Origin: Desertivibrio insolitus
GTDB lineage: Bacteria; Actinomycetota; Actinomycetes; Actinomycetales; Microbacteriaceae
Assembly: GCF_017355965.1 (NCBI RefSeq)
Contig: NZ_JAFIQW010000001.1
Span: 434,001 to 498,000, forward strand
Reading direction: 5' to 3'
DNA length: 64,000 bases
Below are positions 7,399 to 16,323 of the stretch, piece by piece. How positions within the stretch are numbered: the stretch's first letter is position 1; each line of letters begins with the position of its first letter. A program made the position numbers and the translations under genes. A model generated the notes under the pieces. The model searched no databases. It worked only from the letters and a program-made list of their open reading frames with translations, and was not told the DNA's origin.

Positions 7399-8985
7399 AT
7401 GACGGCGTCCGACCTCGAAAGCGACACCGCCGCCGAGGTCGCCGAGCGCAGCAGGCTCGAGCACTGGTGGCATGCGCGCACCGAGCAGCAGCGGCGCCTG
7501 CTGAGCTGGAGCGGGCCGGTCGGCGTCACGCTGCTCGCGGCGTTCCTGCGGCTGTGGAACCTCGGTCATCCGCAGGCGCTCGTCTTCGACGAGACCTACT
7601 ACGTCAAGGACGCCTGGACCCTCTGGAACCTCGGCTACGAAGGCTCCTGGCCGGAAGACCCCAACCCCGCGTTCGAGGCGGGGCAGACCGGCATCTTCAG
7701 CGCCGACCCGAGCTTCGTCGTGCATCCGCCGCTCGGCAAGTGGATCATCGGCCTCGGGATGGTCTTCGACGACGGCCAGTCCGCGTTCGGCTGGCGCATC
7801 ACCACGGCCCTCGTCGGTATCGCCGCCGTCGTGCTGCTCATGCTCATCGCGAAGCGGCTCACGGGCTCGCTCGCACTGGGCACCCTCGCCGGCTTCCTCC
7901 TCGCGATCGACGGCAACGCCATCGTGATGTCGCGCGTCGCCATCCTCGACAACTCGGTGATGCTGTTCGCGCTGCTCGGATTCGGCGCGATCCTGCTCGA
8001 CCGGCGCAGCATGGAGACCCAGCTCGCGCTCTGGGCCGCCCGCACGACCGACCGCGACTGGGGGCCCGCCCTGTGGCGCCGCCCCTGGCTGCTGGCGGCC
8101 GGCGTCACGTTCGGGCTCTGCGCCTCCGTCAAGTGGAACGGGCTGTACTTCCTCGCGATCCTCGCGGTCTACACGGTCGTCGTCGACGCACTCGCTCGCA
8201 GACGCCTGGGCGTTCCGTTCTGGCTGCCCTCGACGCTCCTCAAGCAGGCTCCCGTCAGCTTCCTGCTCACGGTGCCCGCCGCGCTCGCGGTCTACCTCCT
8301 GACCTGGACCGGCTGGTTCGCCACCGACGGCGGCTACTCCCGCACCTGGGCCGACGACCCGCGCAACGCGTGGACCGGCGCCTTCGCCTGGGTGCCACTG
8401 CCGATCCAGAGCTTCCTGCACTACGAGCAGCTCGTGTACGGCTATCACGTCACCGAGACCGACCCGCACAACTACCAGGCCAATCCGCTCACCTGGCTGC
8501 TGCTGATCCGCCCGACGAGCATGTACTACCTCGGCAGCGACCTCGGGCAGAACGGCTGCGAGGCGACGCGCTGCGGCGAATGGATCAGCGGCATCGCCAA
8601 CCCGCTCATCTGGTGGGCCTCCGTCGCCGCCGCGGGCTACCTCGTCTACCGCCTGATCCGGCGCCGCGAGTGGCAGGTCGGGCTCGTGCTCGCGGCCCTC
8701 GCCGCCGGTTACCTGCCGTGGCTCATGTACCTGAACCGCACGGTTTTCCAGTTCTACACGATCGCCTTCGAGCCCTATCTGATCCTCGCGCTCACGATCG
8801 TGCTCGGCCTCGTCGCCGGACGCCCCACCGATCCGCTGTGGCGGCGGCAGGCGGGCCGCCGCGTGATCGCGGTGTTCCTGGTGGCATCCGTGCTGGTCTC
8901 CGCCTTCTTCTACCCGGTCTGGACCGGCATCCAGGTGCCGACCGAGTTCATCCGTCTGCACTACTGGCTGCCGACCTGGCTCTGA
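7399..8985 (+). CDS. pmt: dolichyl-phosphate-mannose-protein mannosyltransferase (GT39)
   Basis: A 528-residue polytopic membrane enzyme transferring mannose from polyprenyl-phosphate-mannose to Ser/Thr of exported proteins. The essential acidic pair of the first extracytoplasmic loop is in LVFDETYYVKDAW (Asp64-Glu65). Roughly ten hydrophobic segments follow, for example the stretches near AVVLLMLIAKRL and LGTLAGFLLAI. The C-terminal part holds the PMT four-helix region with NRTVFQFYTIAFEPYL. The start at 7399 rests on a -10 element 7 bases upstream and on the family's normal length; an upstream ATG at 7246 lies in the repeat and adds unrelated sequence. Confidence 0.94.
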   Translation: MTASDLESDTAAEVAERSRLEHWWHARTEQQRRLLSWSGPVGVTLLAAFLRLWNLGHPQALVFDETYYVKDAWTLWNLGYEGSWPEDPNPAFEAGQTGIFSADPSFVVHPPLGKWIIGLGMVFDDGQSAFGWRITTALVGIAAVVLLMLIAKRLTGSLALGTLAGFLLAIDGNAIVMSRVAILDNSVMLFALLGFGAILLDRRSMETQLALWAARTTDRDWGPALWRRPWLLAAGVTFGLCASVKWNGLYFLAILAVYTVVVDALARRRLGVPFWLPSTLLKQAPVSFLLTVPAALAVYLLTWTGWFATDGGYSRTWADDPRNAWTGAFAWVPLPIQSFLHYEQLVYGYHVTETDPHNYQANPLTWLLLIRPTSMYYLGSDLGQNGCEATRCGEWISGIANPLIWWASVAAAGYLVYRLIRRREWQVGLVLAALAAGYLPWLMYLNRTVFQFYTIAFEPYLILALTIVLGLVAGRPTDPLWRRQAGRRVIAVFLVASVLVSAFFYPVWTGIQVPTEFIRLHYWLPTWL

Positions 8986-9040
8986 CCCTTTCGGCTCGGT
9001 TTCAGCACGGTCGGATGCCTCGGGCGTAGCGTTTCCTCTC

Positions 9041-9541
9041 ATGAGCGAGAGCGAACTGATGGGCGAGGCCTGCGGCATCCCGGCCGACACCCCCTTCGGT
9101 CGCGCGCTCCGGGCGAGCCGCACCTGGACGGGCCCGTCGGACACGCGCGTCCGCGAACTCCTGACGAACGCGAAGACCATCGCGATCGTCGGCGTCTCCG
9201 AGAGCCCCTACCGCCCGAGCCACGACATCGCGCGCTACCTGCAGCGGACGGGTCGGTACGAGCTGTACTTCGTCAACCCGAACGCGACCGAGGTGCTCGG
9301 TCAGCGCGTCTATCCCGACCTCGCCTCGCTGCCGGTCGTACCCGACATCGTCGACGTCTTCCGCCGCAGCGAGTACATCCGCGAGGTCGCCGAGGAGGCC
9401 GTGGCGATCGGCGCGCCCACCCTCTGGGTGCAGTCCGGCATCTGGGACGCCGACGCGGCCCGCTACGCCGAGGAGCACGGCGTGACCGTGGTGATGGACC
9501 GCTGCATCAAGGTCGACCACCACGTGCTCGTGCACCAGTAG
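9041..9541 (+). CDS. CoA-binding protein (YccU-like)
   Basis: A 166-residue single Rossmann-fold CoA-binding domain protein. Seen: the TIAIVGVSESPYRPSHDIARYL motif region, with the nucleotide-binding glycine loop and the Ser-Pro-Xaa-Arg-Pro-Ser signature, YFVNPNATEVLGQRVYPDL, and the C-terminal DRCIKVDHH. Relatives resemble the alpha subunit of succinyl-CoA ligase but have no ligase partner; the function is unknown. A TAGCGT hexamer 8 bases before the ATG suggests a leaderless start. It stands alone downstream of pmt. Confidence 0.88.
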   Translation: MSESELMGEACGIPADTPFGRALRASRTWTGPSDTRVRELLTNAKTIAIVGVSESPYRPSHDIARYLQRTGRYELYFVNPNATEVLGQRVYPDLASLPVVPDIVDVFRRSEYIREVAEEAVAIGAPTLWVQSGIWDADAARYAEEHGVTVVMDRCIKVDHHVLVHQ

Positions 9542-9589
9542 TCCCGCAGGCTGACGCGCCGGTCATCCCGCAGGCTGACGCGCCGGTCA
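9542..9589. repeat. perfect 24-bp tandem duplication
   Basis: Two identical copies, 9542-9565 and 9566-9589, of a unit beginning TCCCGCAGGCTGACGCGC. They lie just after the CoA-binding gene stop and just before the promoter of the lipoprotein gene. The perfect identity suggests a recent duplication or slippage. Confidence 0.95.
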
Positions 9590-9628
9590 TCCGCTCGCCC
9601 CTACCGTCGAGGCGACGAAGGGGGTCGG

Positions 9629-10384
9629 ATGCCACGGGTCCGCGCGTTCACGGTGGTCCTCGCGACGCTGGTGATGGCAGGCCTCACCGCCTGCGCGCCC
9701 TCGCCGAAGACGACCTACACGGACGAGTCCGGGCGGGAGATCACGGTCGACTGGGCCGACTATCCCGGCGCTCCCGGGCTCGAGCCGGACGAGGTGCTCG
9801 GCTCCCGGCCGTACGAGGACGTCGCGCCCGCGAGTGAGGCGCTGCTCGCCGACGCGCGCGCGGCGCTCGGCGGCGACCTCGGCTGGACCGCCTCGGGCGA
9901 GGACTTCTGGTACGAGCACGACGGCAACGGCTACGGGGGCCGCTCCTGGTATCGCACCTTCAACTCGGTGACCTGGGTCGCCGACTCGGCTCCCGAGGAC
10001 TGGAACGAGGCGGTCCGCCTAGTCAGCGAGGTGACGACCGCGCACGGTCTCGGACCCCTGCAGCTCGATCACGAGGTGATCGACGACCCCGACTACGCCG
10101 ACGCGCTGCGGGAGGAGTACGGCACGGAGAACCCGGACGAGTACTGGTTCTGGGCAGCGTCGGCCAGTCGGAACGCGGAATGGTTCTTCCTGAGCTTCGT
10201 GGACGTCGACCGCGCGGCGACCGCCGAGCTCGAGCGGAAGGCCCTCGAGTCCAACTCATCACCGCGATCCGTGACGCTCGGCTACGGCGCGACCTCGGTG
10301 CCGCCCGACGAGTTGCGCGCCTTCACCGACGCCCTCGAGCCGTTCGAGGGCCTGGAGCGCCCCGCGCCGACGACTTCGGACTGA
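9629..10384 (+). CDS. predicted lipoprotein, unknown function
   Basis: A 251-residue secreted protein. The N-terminus is a lipoprotein signal: basic start MPRVR, hydrophobic core, and lipobox LTAC with the lipidated Cys near residue 22. The mature part is acidic and rich in Trp/Tyr (for example EDFWYEHDGNGYGGRSWYR) and matches no family I recognise. Upstream, TACCGT at 9602-9607 can serve as a -10 element, leaving a short leader with a GGGGG ribosome site before the ATG. The gene is convergent with the reductase gene, with one base between the stop codons. Confidence 0.75.
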   Translation: MPRVRAFTVVLATLVMAGLTACAPSPKTTYTDESGREITVDWADYPGAPGLEPDEVLGSRPYEDVAPASEALLADARAALGGDLGWTASGEDFWYEHDGNGYGGRSWYRTFNSVTWVADSAPEDWNEAVRLVSEVTTAHGLGPLQLDHEVIDDPDYADALREEYGTENPDEYWFWAASASRNAEWFFLSFVDVDRAATAELERKALESNSSPRSVTLGYGATSVPPDELRAFTDALEPFEGLERPAPTTSD

Positions 10385-10385
10385 T

Positions 10386-11516
10386 CTACCGCCGCACGAG
10401 GTGCCGCAGCAGCGTGCCGACGTCGCGCATCCGGAACGAGCTCTCCCCGAGACCCACGTCGAGCAACCGGTCGAACGTGCCGCGGTTCGTGCTGCACGCC
10501 CGGATGACCGCGTCGAGCACGGCCTTCGAGTCGACGAGCGGGTAGACGAGGCGCAGCTGACGGTGCTGGCGCCCGAACTTCTCGCGCAGCTCGCGCGAGT
10601 ACCGCTCCCCCGCGCTCGCCGCGTCGGTCACGGCCGCGCGGCCGGCCATGATCCCGGATGCCACGGCGCTGTAGATCCCCTCGCCGGTCAGCGGGTTGAT
10701 CAGGCTCGCCGCATCCCCCGTCAGCAGCACCCGGCCCACGGCGAACTGCGGCGTCGCGACCGAGAGCGGGAGATTGTGACCCGACAGCTCGACCCCGTCG
10801 AGGTCGTGGTCCGGCAGCAGCAGGCGCATTCGCTCCTCGAGCTCCGCGCGGCCGTTGGTCAGCGCCGCGGCCGACATGCCGTAGCCGACGTTCGAGGTGC
10901 CGTTCGCGGTCGGGAACGACCAGGCGTAGCAGAGCCCGCCCGCGCGGCGGGCGTCCCAGCGGATCTCGAGTTCGCGCGGCCGTCCCTTCGGCGTCGGCGC
11001 GTAGCCGCGCACCGCGACGGCGAGCGCTCGCTTGGCGTTGTGTCCCTGCCCGATCGCCCGGCGCACGACGGAGTTCGCACCGTCCGCGGCGATGAGCACC
11101 GGGGCACGGTCCTGTCCGTCGACGGTGACGCCCGAGTCATCCGGAACGACGGATGTCACGCGGCGCTCGACGAACACCGCGCCGCGCTCGATCGCGGCCC
11201 GTGCCAGCCGCTCGTCGAACGTCGCCCTCGGCACGACGTAGCCGGGGTCGCTCGTCACGGCGGAGCTCGAGGCCCCGCCGGGTGCCGACAGCTTGACCGT
11301 CTCGACCACCTCGTGCGGCTCGACGCTGCGCACCCCGAGCGCGTCGAGCGCCGCGACGGTGTGGGGGGCGATGCCGTCGCCGCACACCTTGTCGCGCCCG
11401 AGCGGCGCGCGGTCGAGCAGGAGCACGCGGGCATCCGGCTTCGACTCGAGGGCGGCGAGCGCCGCGGCGCTCCCCGCGGGGCCGGCTCCGACGACGATGA
11501 CGTCCCAGTCGCTCAC
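10386..11516 (-). CDS. geranylgeranyl reductase family FAD-dependent oxidoreductase
   Basis: A 376-residue flavoprotein of the geranylgeranyl reductase / MenJ type, probably saturating isoprenyl side chains of menaquinone or lipids. The FAD dinucleotide motif VVGAGPAGSAAA opens the protein. The second FAD motif region LLTGDAASLINPLTGEGIY lies in the C-terminal half and VCGDGIAP follows the first fold. I chose the GTG at 11516 because the fold then begins right at the N-terminus and AAGGA lies 7 bases upstream; an in-frame ATG at 11537 would add seven residues. Divergent from a phosphoribosyltransferase gene. Confidence 0.9.
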   Translation of the reverse strand: MSDWDVIVVGAGPAGSAAALAALESKPDARVLLLDRAPLGRDKVCGDGIAPHTVAALDALGVRSVEPHEVVETVKLSAPGGASSSAVTSDPGYVVPRATFDERLARAAIERGAVFVERRVTSVVPDDSGVTVDGQDRAPVLIAADGANSVVRRAIGQGHNAKRALAVAVRGYAPTPKGRPRELEIRWDARRAGGLCYAWSFPTANGTSNVGYGMSAAALTNGRAELEERMRLLLPDHDLDGVELSGHNLPLSVATPQFAVGRVLLTGDAASLINPLTGEGIYSAVASGIMAGRAAVTDAASAGERYSRELREKFGRQHRQLRLVYPLVDSKAVLDAVIRACSTNRGTFDRLLDVGLGESSFRMRDVGTLLRHLVRR

Positions 11517-11600
11517 GTCCTGATCCTTGCCTGCCATCGCTGGGAGCGGAATGGGCGGCGCGAACCGGAGCGGCGGCGCCCGATGCGGAAGAATCGTCCG

Positions 11601-12176
11601 GTGACAGCCCGCACCCACGCCGCCCGCATCGGTTCGCAGACCCTCGACCTCCCCGTCGTGGACGTCGGCGGCGGCGTCGCGATCGCGCTCCTCATCACCG
11701 TCGACCAGGGCCTGCACTTCCTGCAGACCGCGGGCCGGGAGCTCGGCGAGGCCTCGCGCGACGCGCAGCCGGAGATCGTCGTCACTGCTGCGACCCTCGG
11801 CATCCCGGTCGCGATCGAGGTCACCCGCGCGCTCGGCATCGACGACTTCGTCGTGCTGCACAAGTCGCCGAAGATCCATCTCGCCGACGCCGTCTCCGCC
11901 GGGCTGACCTCGATCACGAGCCGCGGCGAGCAGCGCCTCATGCTCGACCGCGCCCGAGTCGACGCCGTCCGCGGCCGCCGGGTGCTCTTCGTCGACGACA
12001 TCCTCTCGACCGGCGGCTCCGCCGGCGCCGCGCTCGACATCCTCGCCGAGGTCGGTGCCGAAGTGACCGGCGCCGCGTTCCTCGCGGTGGAGGGCGCGGA
12101 GGGGCTCGACGCGCTCACCGCGCGCGGCGTGCCGGTGTACTCGCTCGGGGAGCTCCCGCTGCTCGAGGCCGACTGA
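11601..12176 (+). CDS. phosphoribosyltransferase family protein (adenine PRT-like)
   Basis: A 191-residue type I phosphoribosyltransferase. The PRPP-binding loop is VLFVDDILSTGGSAGAALD, with the two acidic residues followed by the Thr-Gly-Gly turn. The N-terminal part (VVDVGGGVAIALL, LHFLQTAGRELGE) is longer than in classical Apt. It could salvage a purine base or act as a regulator, as in PurR-like PRTs; no DNA-binding domain is present. Start GTG at 11601 is preceded by AAGAAT 6 bases upstream, a leaderless-like layout; an in-frame ATG at 11583 is the alternative. Confidence 0.8.
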   Translation: MTARTHAARIGSQTLDLPVVDVGGGVAIALLITVDQGLHFLQTAGRELGEASRDAQPEIVVTAATLGIPVAIEVTRALGIDDFVVLHKSPKIHLADAVSAGLTSITSRGEQRLMLDRARVDAVRGRRVLFVDDILSTGGSAGAALDILAEVGAEVTGAAFLAVEGAEGLDALTARGVPVYSLGELPLLEAD

Positions 12177-12179
12177 CCC

Positions 12180-12605
12180 TCAGCTCAGCACCGTGAACGG
12201 CGCCGACACCATGGCGCACGACGCCCCGTCGTCGCACGTCGCCTCGTAGCCGTCGACCACGATGACCTGCGCCTCGCCCGAGGGCATGTCCGGCGGCAGC
12301 TGCAGCACGGCCTCGAAGGAGCCATCGTCGGCGACCGGCACCGCGAGATCGACGTAGTACTCGTCCGGCTCCCACGGCCGGCTCACCACGAGCCGGTACT
12401 CCTGGCCGTCGGTGAACCGCAGCTCGCAGTCAACGCCCTCCGCTCGCACGAGCACCCCGGTGCCGGGCGCGACGCTGTCGTCGTGGAGGCTGATCTCCCC
12501 GGGGTAGCAGGCCTCCGCGAAGCCCGGCGCGGTCGTGGCGCAGCCAGTGAGGGCGAGCGCGGATGCCACGAGCACGATCGGCACGATTCTCGTTGCAGAA
12601 CGCAC
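12180..12605 (-). CDS. small predicted lipoprotein, unknown function
   Basis: A 141-residue exported protein. The GTG start at 12605 follows AAGGAGG closely. The signal peptide (VRSATRIVPIVLVASALAL) ends in the lipobox LTGC. The mature region contains four cysteines and a beta-rich pattern ending SAPFTVLS, perhaps an immunoglobulin-like fold with a disulfide. No family recognised. Longer in-frame starts up to 12680 would put the signal peptide internally and are unlikely. Tail-to-tail with the phosphoribosyltransferase gene, 3 bases apart. Confidence 0.75.
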   Translation of the reverse strand: MRSATRIVPIVLVASALALTGCATTAPGFAEACYPGEISLHDDSVAPGTGVLVRAEGVDCELRFTDGQEYRLVVSRPWEPDEYYVDLAVPVADDGSFEAVLQLPPDMPSGEAQVIVVDGYEATCDDGASCAMVSAPFTVLS

Positions 12606-12674
12606 GGCGCCTCCTTCCCTCCGTTCGAGCATCCCAGCGGCCGGCGCGCCGCGTCGTCCCTCGCAGGATGTAGG

Positions 12675-12698
12675 AAGCATCCGCCGAAAGGCGGCTTC
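12675..12698 (-). terminator. hairpin downstream of the thioredoxin-domain gene
   Basis: CCGCC-GAAA-GGCGG (12681-12694) is nested inside GAAGC/GCTTC arms. It lies in the gap between the lipoprotein start and the end of the 12750-14615 gene, on the 3' side of the latter. Confidence 0.5.
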
Positions 12699-12749
12699 CG
12701 GAGCGGTCAGGGGTCGGTCGACCGGATGCCCGTCGAGCGGGCGCTCGGT

Positions 12750-14615
12750 TCAGCTGTCGTCCGCCGAGCGGGTGCCGGTCGGGCCGATGCCCGCCGAACG
12801 GATGCCAACTAGCAGCGGCTCGAGGCCCGCGGCATCCGTCACGGGCAGGCGGCACACGAACTGCTCGCACACGTATGCGGTCTCCCGGCCGCCCTGCGCG
12901 GTGCGCCCCTCGAACAGCTCGAAGCCGGCGGCGGTCCACGCCCCGGCTTGCTGCTCGGTGACGGTCGCCACGAGCACGCCCGGCCCGTCGAGGCCCCGCA
13001 CCCGGTCGGCGAGCCCGCCGCCGGGACCGACGACGACGATCTGCCGCAGCGGCGCCGCGAGCTCGGACATGACGGCGAGCGCCCCGCCGAACGAGATCGC
13101 CTGCTCGAGCGCGAGCTGCGCGAGGCGGCCCATCGCGCGCTCGGCGGCGGCGCGGTACGGCTCGTGCGCCGTCAGCGCGAAGAGCCGGAGCGCGGCGCGC
13201 GAGCACAGTGACGCCCCGCTCGGCGTCGCGCCCTCGTTCGGGTCGGCGTCGAGTGCGAGCCCCGCCGCCGCGAGCACCGGGTCGCCCTCGCCGGGCACGC
13301 GGAAGTCGCCGTCCTGCAGCACGAGGTCGATCAGGTCACGGGCGGCCTCCGCCCAGCTCTGCTCGCCCGTGGCCAGCGCGACCGCGAGCAGCCCGCACGC
13401 GAGCCCGCCGTAGTCCTCGAGCGTGGCCGGAGCCTCCGACACCCGGTCGGCGACGGATGCCCGCAGCAGCGTGCCGTCCGGCAACCGGTGCCGCCTGAGC
13501 ACGGCGGTCGCGGCGGCGACGGCGGCGTCGACCCACTCGGGGTGCCGGAGGCGCTGTCCCGCGTCGGCGAGGGCCTCGATCCCGAGCCCGTTGAGCCCCG
13601 TGAGCACCTTGTCGTCGAGGGGCGGCGGCGCGAGGCGGGCGCGCTCCGAGGCATCCGCCCGGTAGTAGCCGCCCTCGTTGCGCTGCCCGTCGATGATGCT
13701 CTCGCTGTCCTGGGCGCTCGCGAACGCGCCCGACTGCTGCCGCAGCACGCTGAGCAGGAAGTGCGCGATGCCGGATGCCGTGTCCTCGTCGCCCGCGCGG
13801 GCGTAGGCCCGGAGCAGGCCGGCGTTGTCGTAGAGCATCCGCTCGTAGTGCGGCTCGGTCCAGTCGCGGCGCACCGCGTAGCGGAAGAACCCGCCCTCGA
13901 CCGGGTCGCGCAGCTCCGAGTCGCGCATCGCGTCGAGCATCCGGGTCGCCGTGCCGGTGGGGTCGCCGCGGTCGAGCAGGAAGTTCACGACCGGCGCGAC
14001 GGGGAACTTCGGTGCCCCGCCGAACCCGCGGTGCTGCTGGTCCTCGTACTGCGCGAGTTCGCGCACGACCGCGTCGAGCTCGGCGTCGCCCGGCAGGGGG
14101 CTGCCCTCGCGACGGCCGGCCGCGGCGATCGCGTCGGCGATGCGCCCGGCGTCGTGCTCGAGCTGGGCACGGCGGTTGTCCCAGGCGTCGAGCACCGCGG
14201 TGAGCACGTCGCGGAACGAGGGCAACTGGCCCACCGCCTGCGGTGGGAAGTACGTTCCGGCGTAGAACGCGCGCCCGTTCGGCGTGAGGAACACCGTGAG
14301 CGGCCAGCCGAGGCTCGACGTGAACGCGCCCGCCGCCGTCATGTACGTCTGGTCGACCTCCGGGTGCTCCTCGCGGTCGACCTTGATCGACACGAAGCGC
14401 TCGTTGAGCCACGACGCGAGGTCGGGATCGCTGAAGCTCTCGCGCGCCATGACGTGGCACCAGTGGCAGGTCGCATAGCCGATCGACAGCAGCACGGGCA
14501 CGTCCCGGCGCCGCGCCTCCTCGAACGGCTCGGGCCCCCAGGCGAACCAGTCGACCGGGTTGTCGGCGTGCGAGCGGAGGTACGGGCTGACGGCGGATGC
14601 CAGGCGATTGGCCAT
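12750..14615 (-). CDS. thioredoxin-domain protein, YyaL/SPATA20 family (DUF255)
   Basis: A 621-residue protein with an N-terminal thioredoxin-like domain carrying a CHWC active-site motif (Cys50, Cys53) in [18 protein letters not shown] large (alpha/alpha)6 barrel related to N-acylglucosamine epimerases follows. Other landmarks: [39 protein letters not shown], and [19 protein letters not shown]. Members are widespread from bacteria to human SPATA20, but the reaction is unknown; redox or sugar-related roles are suggested by the domains. Length fits the family. A TAGCGT -10 element ends 6 bases before the ATG. Confidence 0.93.
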   Translation of the reverse strand: MANRLASAVSPYLRSHADNPVDWFAWGPEPFEEARRRDVPVLLSIGYATCHWCHVMARESFSDPDLASWLNERFVSIKVDREEHPEVDQTYMTAAGAFTSSLGWPLTVFLTPNGRAFYAGTYFPPQAVGQLPSFRDVLTAVLDAWDNRRAQLEHDAGRIADAIAAAGRREGSPLPGDAELDAVVRELAQYEDQQHRGFGGAPKFPVAPVVNFLLDRGDPTGTATRMLDAMRDSELRDPVEGGFFRYAVRRDWTEPHYERMLYDNAGLLRAYARAGDEDTASGIAHFLLSVLRQQSGAFASAQDSESIIDGQRNEGGYYRADASERARLAPPPLDDKVLTGLNGLGIEALADAGQRLRHPEWVDAAVAAATAVLRRHRLPDGTLLRASVADRVSEAPATLEDYGGLACGLLAVALATGEQSWAEAARDLIDLVLQDGDFRVPGEGDPVLAAAGLALDADPNEGATPSGASLCSRAALRLFALTAHEPYRAAAERAMGRLAQLALEQAISFGGALAVMSELAAPLRQIVVVGPGGGLADRVRGLDGPGVLVATVTEQQAGAWTAAGFELFEGRTAQGGRETAYVCEQFVCRLPVTDAAGLEPLLVGIRSAGIGPTGTRSADDS

Positions 14616-14621
14616 GGCACC

Positions 14622-14627
14622 ACGCTA
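14622..14627 (-). promoter_or_regulatory. predicted -10 element of the YyaL-like gene
   Basis: TAGCGT, 6 bases before the ATG at 14615; leaderless-type spacing. Confidence 0.6.
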
Positions 14628-14648
14628 GGAGCCGGGGCTGAGCGCCAC

Positions 14649-14757
14649 CGCTGAGCTTCGCTCAGCGACCACGGCACCCACTTTCGCGTCGAGATCACAC
14701 CATCCCGACGAGGTCACACCGCAGTGGCGTGTGATCTCGGCGTGTCCGTGTGACTTC
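14649..14757. repeat. intergenic inverted-repeat cluster
   Basis: One short hairpin (CGCTGAGC-TTC-GCTCAGCG, 14649-14667) is followed by two nested inverted pairs: GAGATCACAC at 14691-14700 with GTGTGATCTC at 14729-14738, and GAGGTCACAC near 14710-14719 with GTGTGACTTC at 14748-14757. It lies between the purine permease stop and the promoter of the YyaL-like gene, both on the minus strand. It could be a terminator or a dispersed repeat. Confidence 0.7.
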
Positions 14758-14771
14758 GCGGCGAACCCGGG

Positions 14772-16235
14772 TCAACCGATCAGCGCCTCGATCGGACCGC
14801 GCGCGAAGTACACCAGGAACCCGGCGGCGACGATCCAGAGCAGCGGCGAGATCTCGCGCGCCTTGCCCGACAGCGCCCGGATGACGACCCAGCTCAGGAA
14901 CCCGATGCCGATGCCGTTCGCGATCGAGAAGGTGAACGGCATCACGACGATCGTGAGGAACACCGGCAGCGCGACGGAGAACTCGCTCCAGTCGATGTCG
15001 CGGATCTGCGCGACCATCAGCGCACCCACGACGACGAGCGCAGCGGCGGCCGCCTCGAGCGGCACGACCTGGGTCAGCGGGGTCAGGAACATCGAGGCGA
15101 GGAACAGCAGTCCCGTGACGACCGACGCGAGTCCCGTGCGGGCGCCCTCGCCGATGCCGGCGGCCGAGTCGATGAAGACCGTGTTCGACGACGTCGAGGT
15201 GGCGCCGCCGGCGACCGCGCCGACACCCTCGATGATGAGGCCCGACTTCAGGCGGGGGAAGTTGCCCTTGGCATCCGCGACCTCGGCAGCCTTCGCGAGC
15301 CCTGTCATCGTGCCCATCGCGTCGAAGAAGTTCGTGAAGAGCAGGGTGAAGACGAGCATGGATGCCGCGAGCGGGCCGATTCGCTCGAACGCCCCGAAGC
15401 TGAACTGGCCGACGAGGCCGAGGTCGGGCAGCGAGAACACCGAGGACGGCAGGGTCGGGGTGTTGAGGCTCCAGCCGCCGGGGTTCACCGCGGCGGGGCC
15501 GAGCTTGAAGATCGCCTCGACGATCAGGGCGAGGATCGTCGTCGCGACGATGCCGATGAGCAGGGCGCCCTTGACCCGGCGGGCCATGAGGATGCCCATG
15601 ACGACGAGGCCGATGAGGAAGACGAGCGTCGGCAGGGTCGCCACCGAGCCGGCCTCGCCGAGTTCGACGGGCGGCGACTGGAAGCCGCTCGCTCGCACGA
15701 ATCCGGAGTCGACGAGACCGATGAACGCGATGAAGAGGCCGATGCCGACCGTGATCGCCGTCTTCAGCTGGTGCGGCACGGCGTTGAAGATCATCGTGCG
15801 GAGGCCCGTCGAGGCGAGCAGCACGATGAGGAGCCCGTTGATGACGACGAGGCCCATCGCCTCTGCCCAGGTGACCTGGCCGACGACGCTGACCGCGAGG
15901 AACGAGTTGATGCCGAGACCCGCGGCGAGCGCGAACGGCAGCCGCGCGATCGCCCCGAAGAGGATCGTCATGACGCCCGCGGTGAGTCCGGTCGCGGCGG
16001 CGACCTGCGTGTTCTGCAGCCAGCCGCCCTCGACGTCGAGCGCCGCCTGGTCGGCGCTGAAGCCGCCGAGGATCAGCGGGTTCAGGATGACGATGTAGGC
16101 CATCGCCACGAAGCTGACGAGGCCGCCCCGCACCTCCCGGCCGATCGTCGAGCCGCGCTCGGAGATGGAGAAGTAACGGTCGAGGCGGGCGCGCGCGCCG
16201 CGCTCAGCGGCCGGGGCGTTCGTCGGAGTCGAGAT
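14772..16235 (-). CDS. NCS2 family purine permease (AzgA/PbuG-like)
   Basis: A polytopic proton symporter for hypoxanthine, guanine or adenine. AzgA-type landmarks: ERGSTIGREVRGGLVSFVAMAYIVILNPLIL at the N-terminus, GLGINSFLAVSVVG, and TSTSSNTVFIDSAAGIGEGARTGLASVVTGLLF. The family N-terminus runs upstream of the first conventional start (GTG at 16133) through residues matching ARLDRYFSISERGSTIG; no ATG, GTG or TTG occurs at the expected position. A tandem ATC ATC there has GAGGG 7 bases before the second ATC (16235), so an AUC start is possible. I give 16235 (487 residues) as best guess; the 5' end is uncertain. Confidence 0.85.
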   Translation of the reverse strand: MSTPTNAPAAERGARARLDRYFSISERGSTIGREVRGGLVSFVAMAYIVILNPLILGGFSADQAALDVEGGWLQNTQVAAATGLTAGVMTILFGAIARLPFALAAGLGINSFLAVSVVGQVTWAEAMGLVVINGLLIVLLASTGLRTMIFNAVPHQLKTAITVGIGLFIAFIGLVDSGFVRASGFQSPPVELGEAGSVATLPTLVFLIGLVVMGILMARRVKGALLIGIVATTILALIVEAIFKLGPAAVNPGGWSLNTPTLPSSVFSLPDLGLVGQFSFGAFERIGPLAASMLVFTLLFTNFFDAMGTMTGLAKAAEVADAKGNFPRLKSGLIIEGVGAVAGGATSTSSNTVFIDSAAGIGEGARTGLASVVTGLLFLASMFLTPLTQVVPLEAAAAALVVVGALMVAQIRDIDWSEFSVALPVFLTIVVMPFTFSIANGIGIGFLSWVVIRALSGKAREISPLLWIVAAGFLVYFARGPIEALIG

Positions 16236-16323
16236 GATGCAGCCCTCGGTGGTGTGGAGCAGGTGGGACCGTCCGAGGATACCGAGGCGGGGCGACCGGG
16301 GCGTGCCGGGGCCCGATACGCGG

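Noticed and set aside
12605-12680. Longer start for the 12180-12605 lipoprotein
   Set aside because: Would place the signal peptide and lipobox about 45 residues from the N-terminus; the GTG with AAGGAGG fits a lipoprotein.
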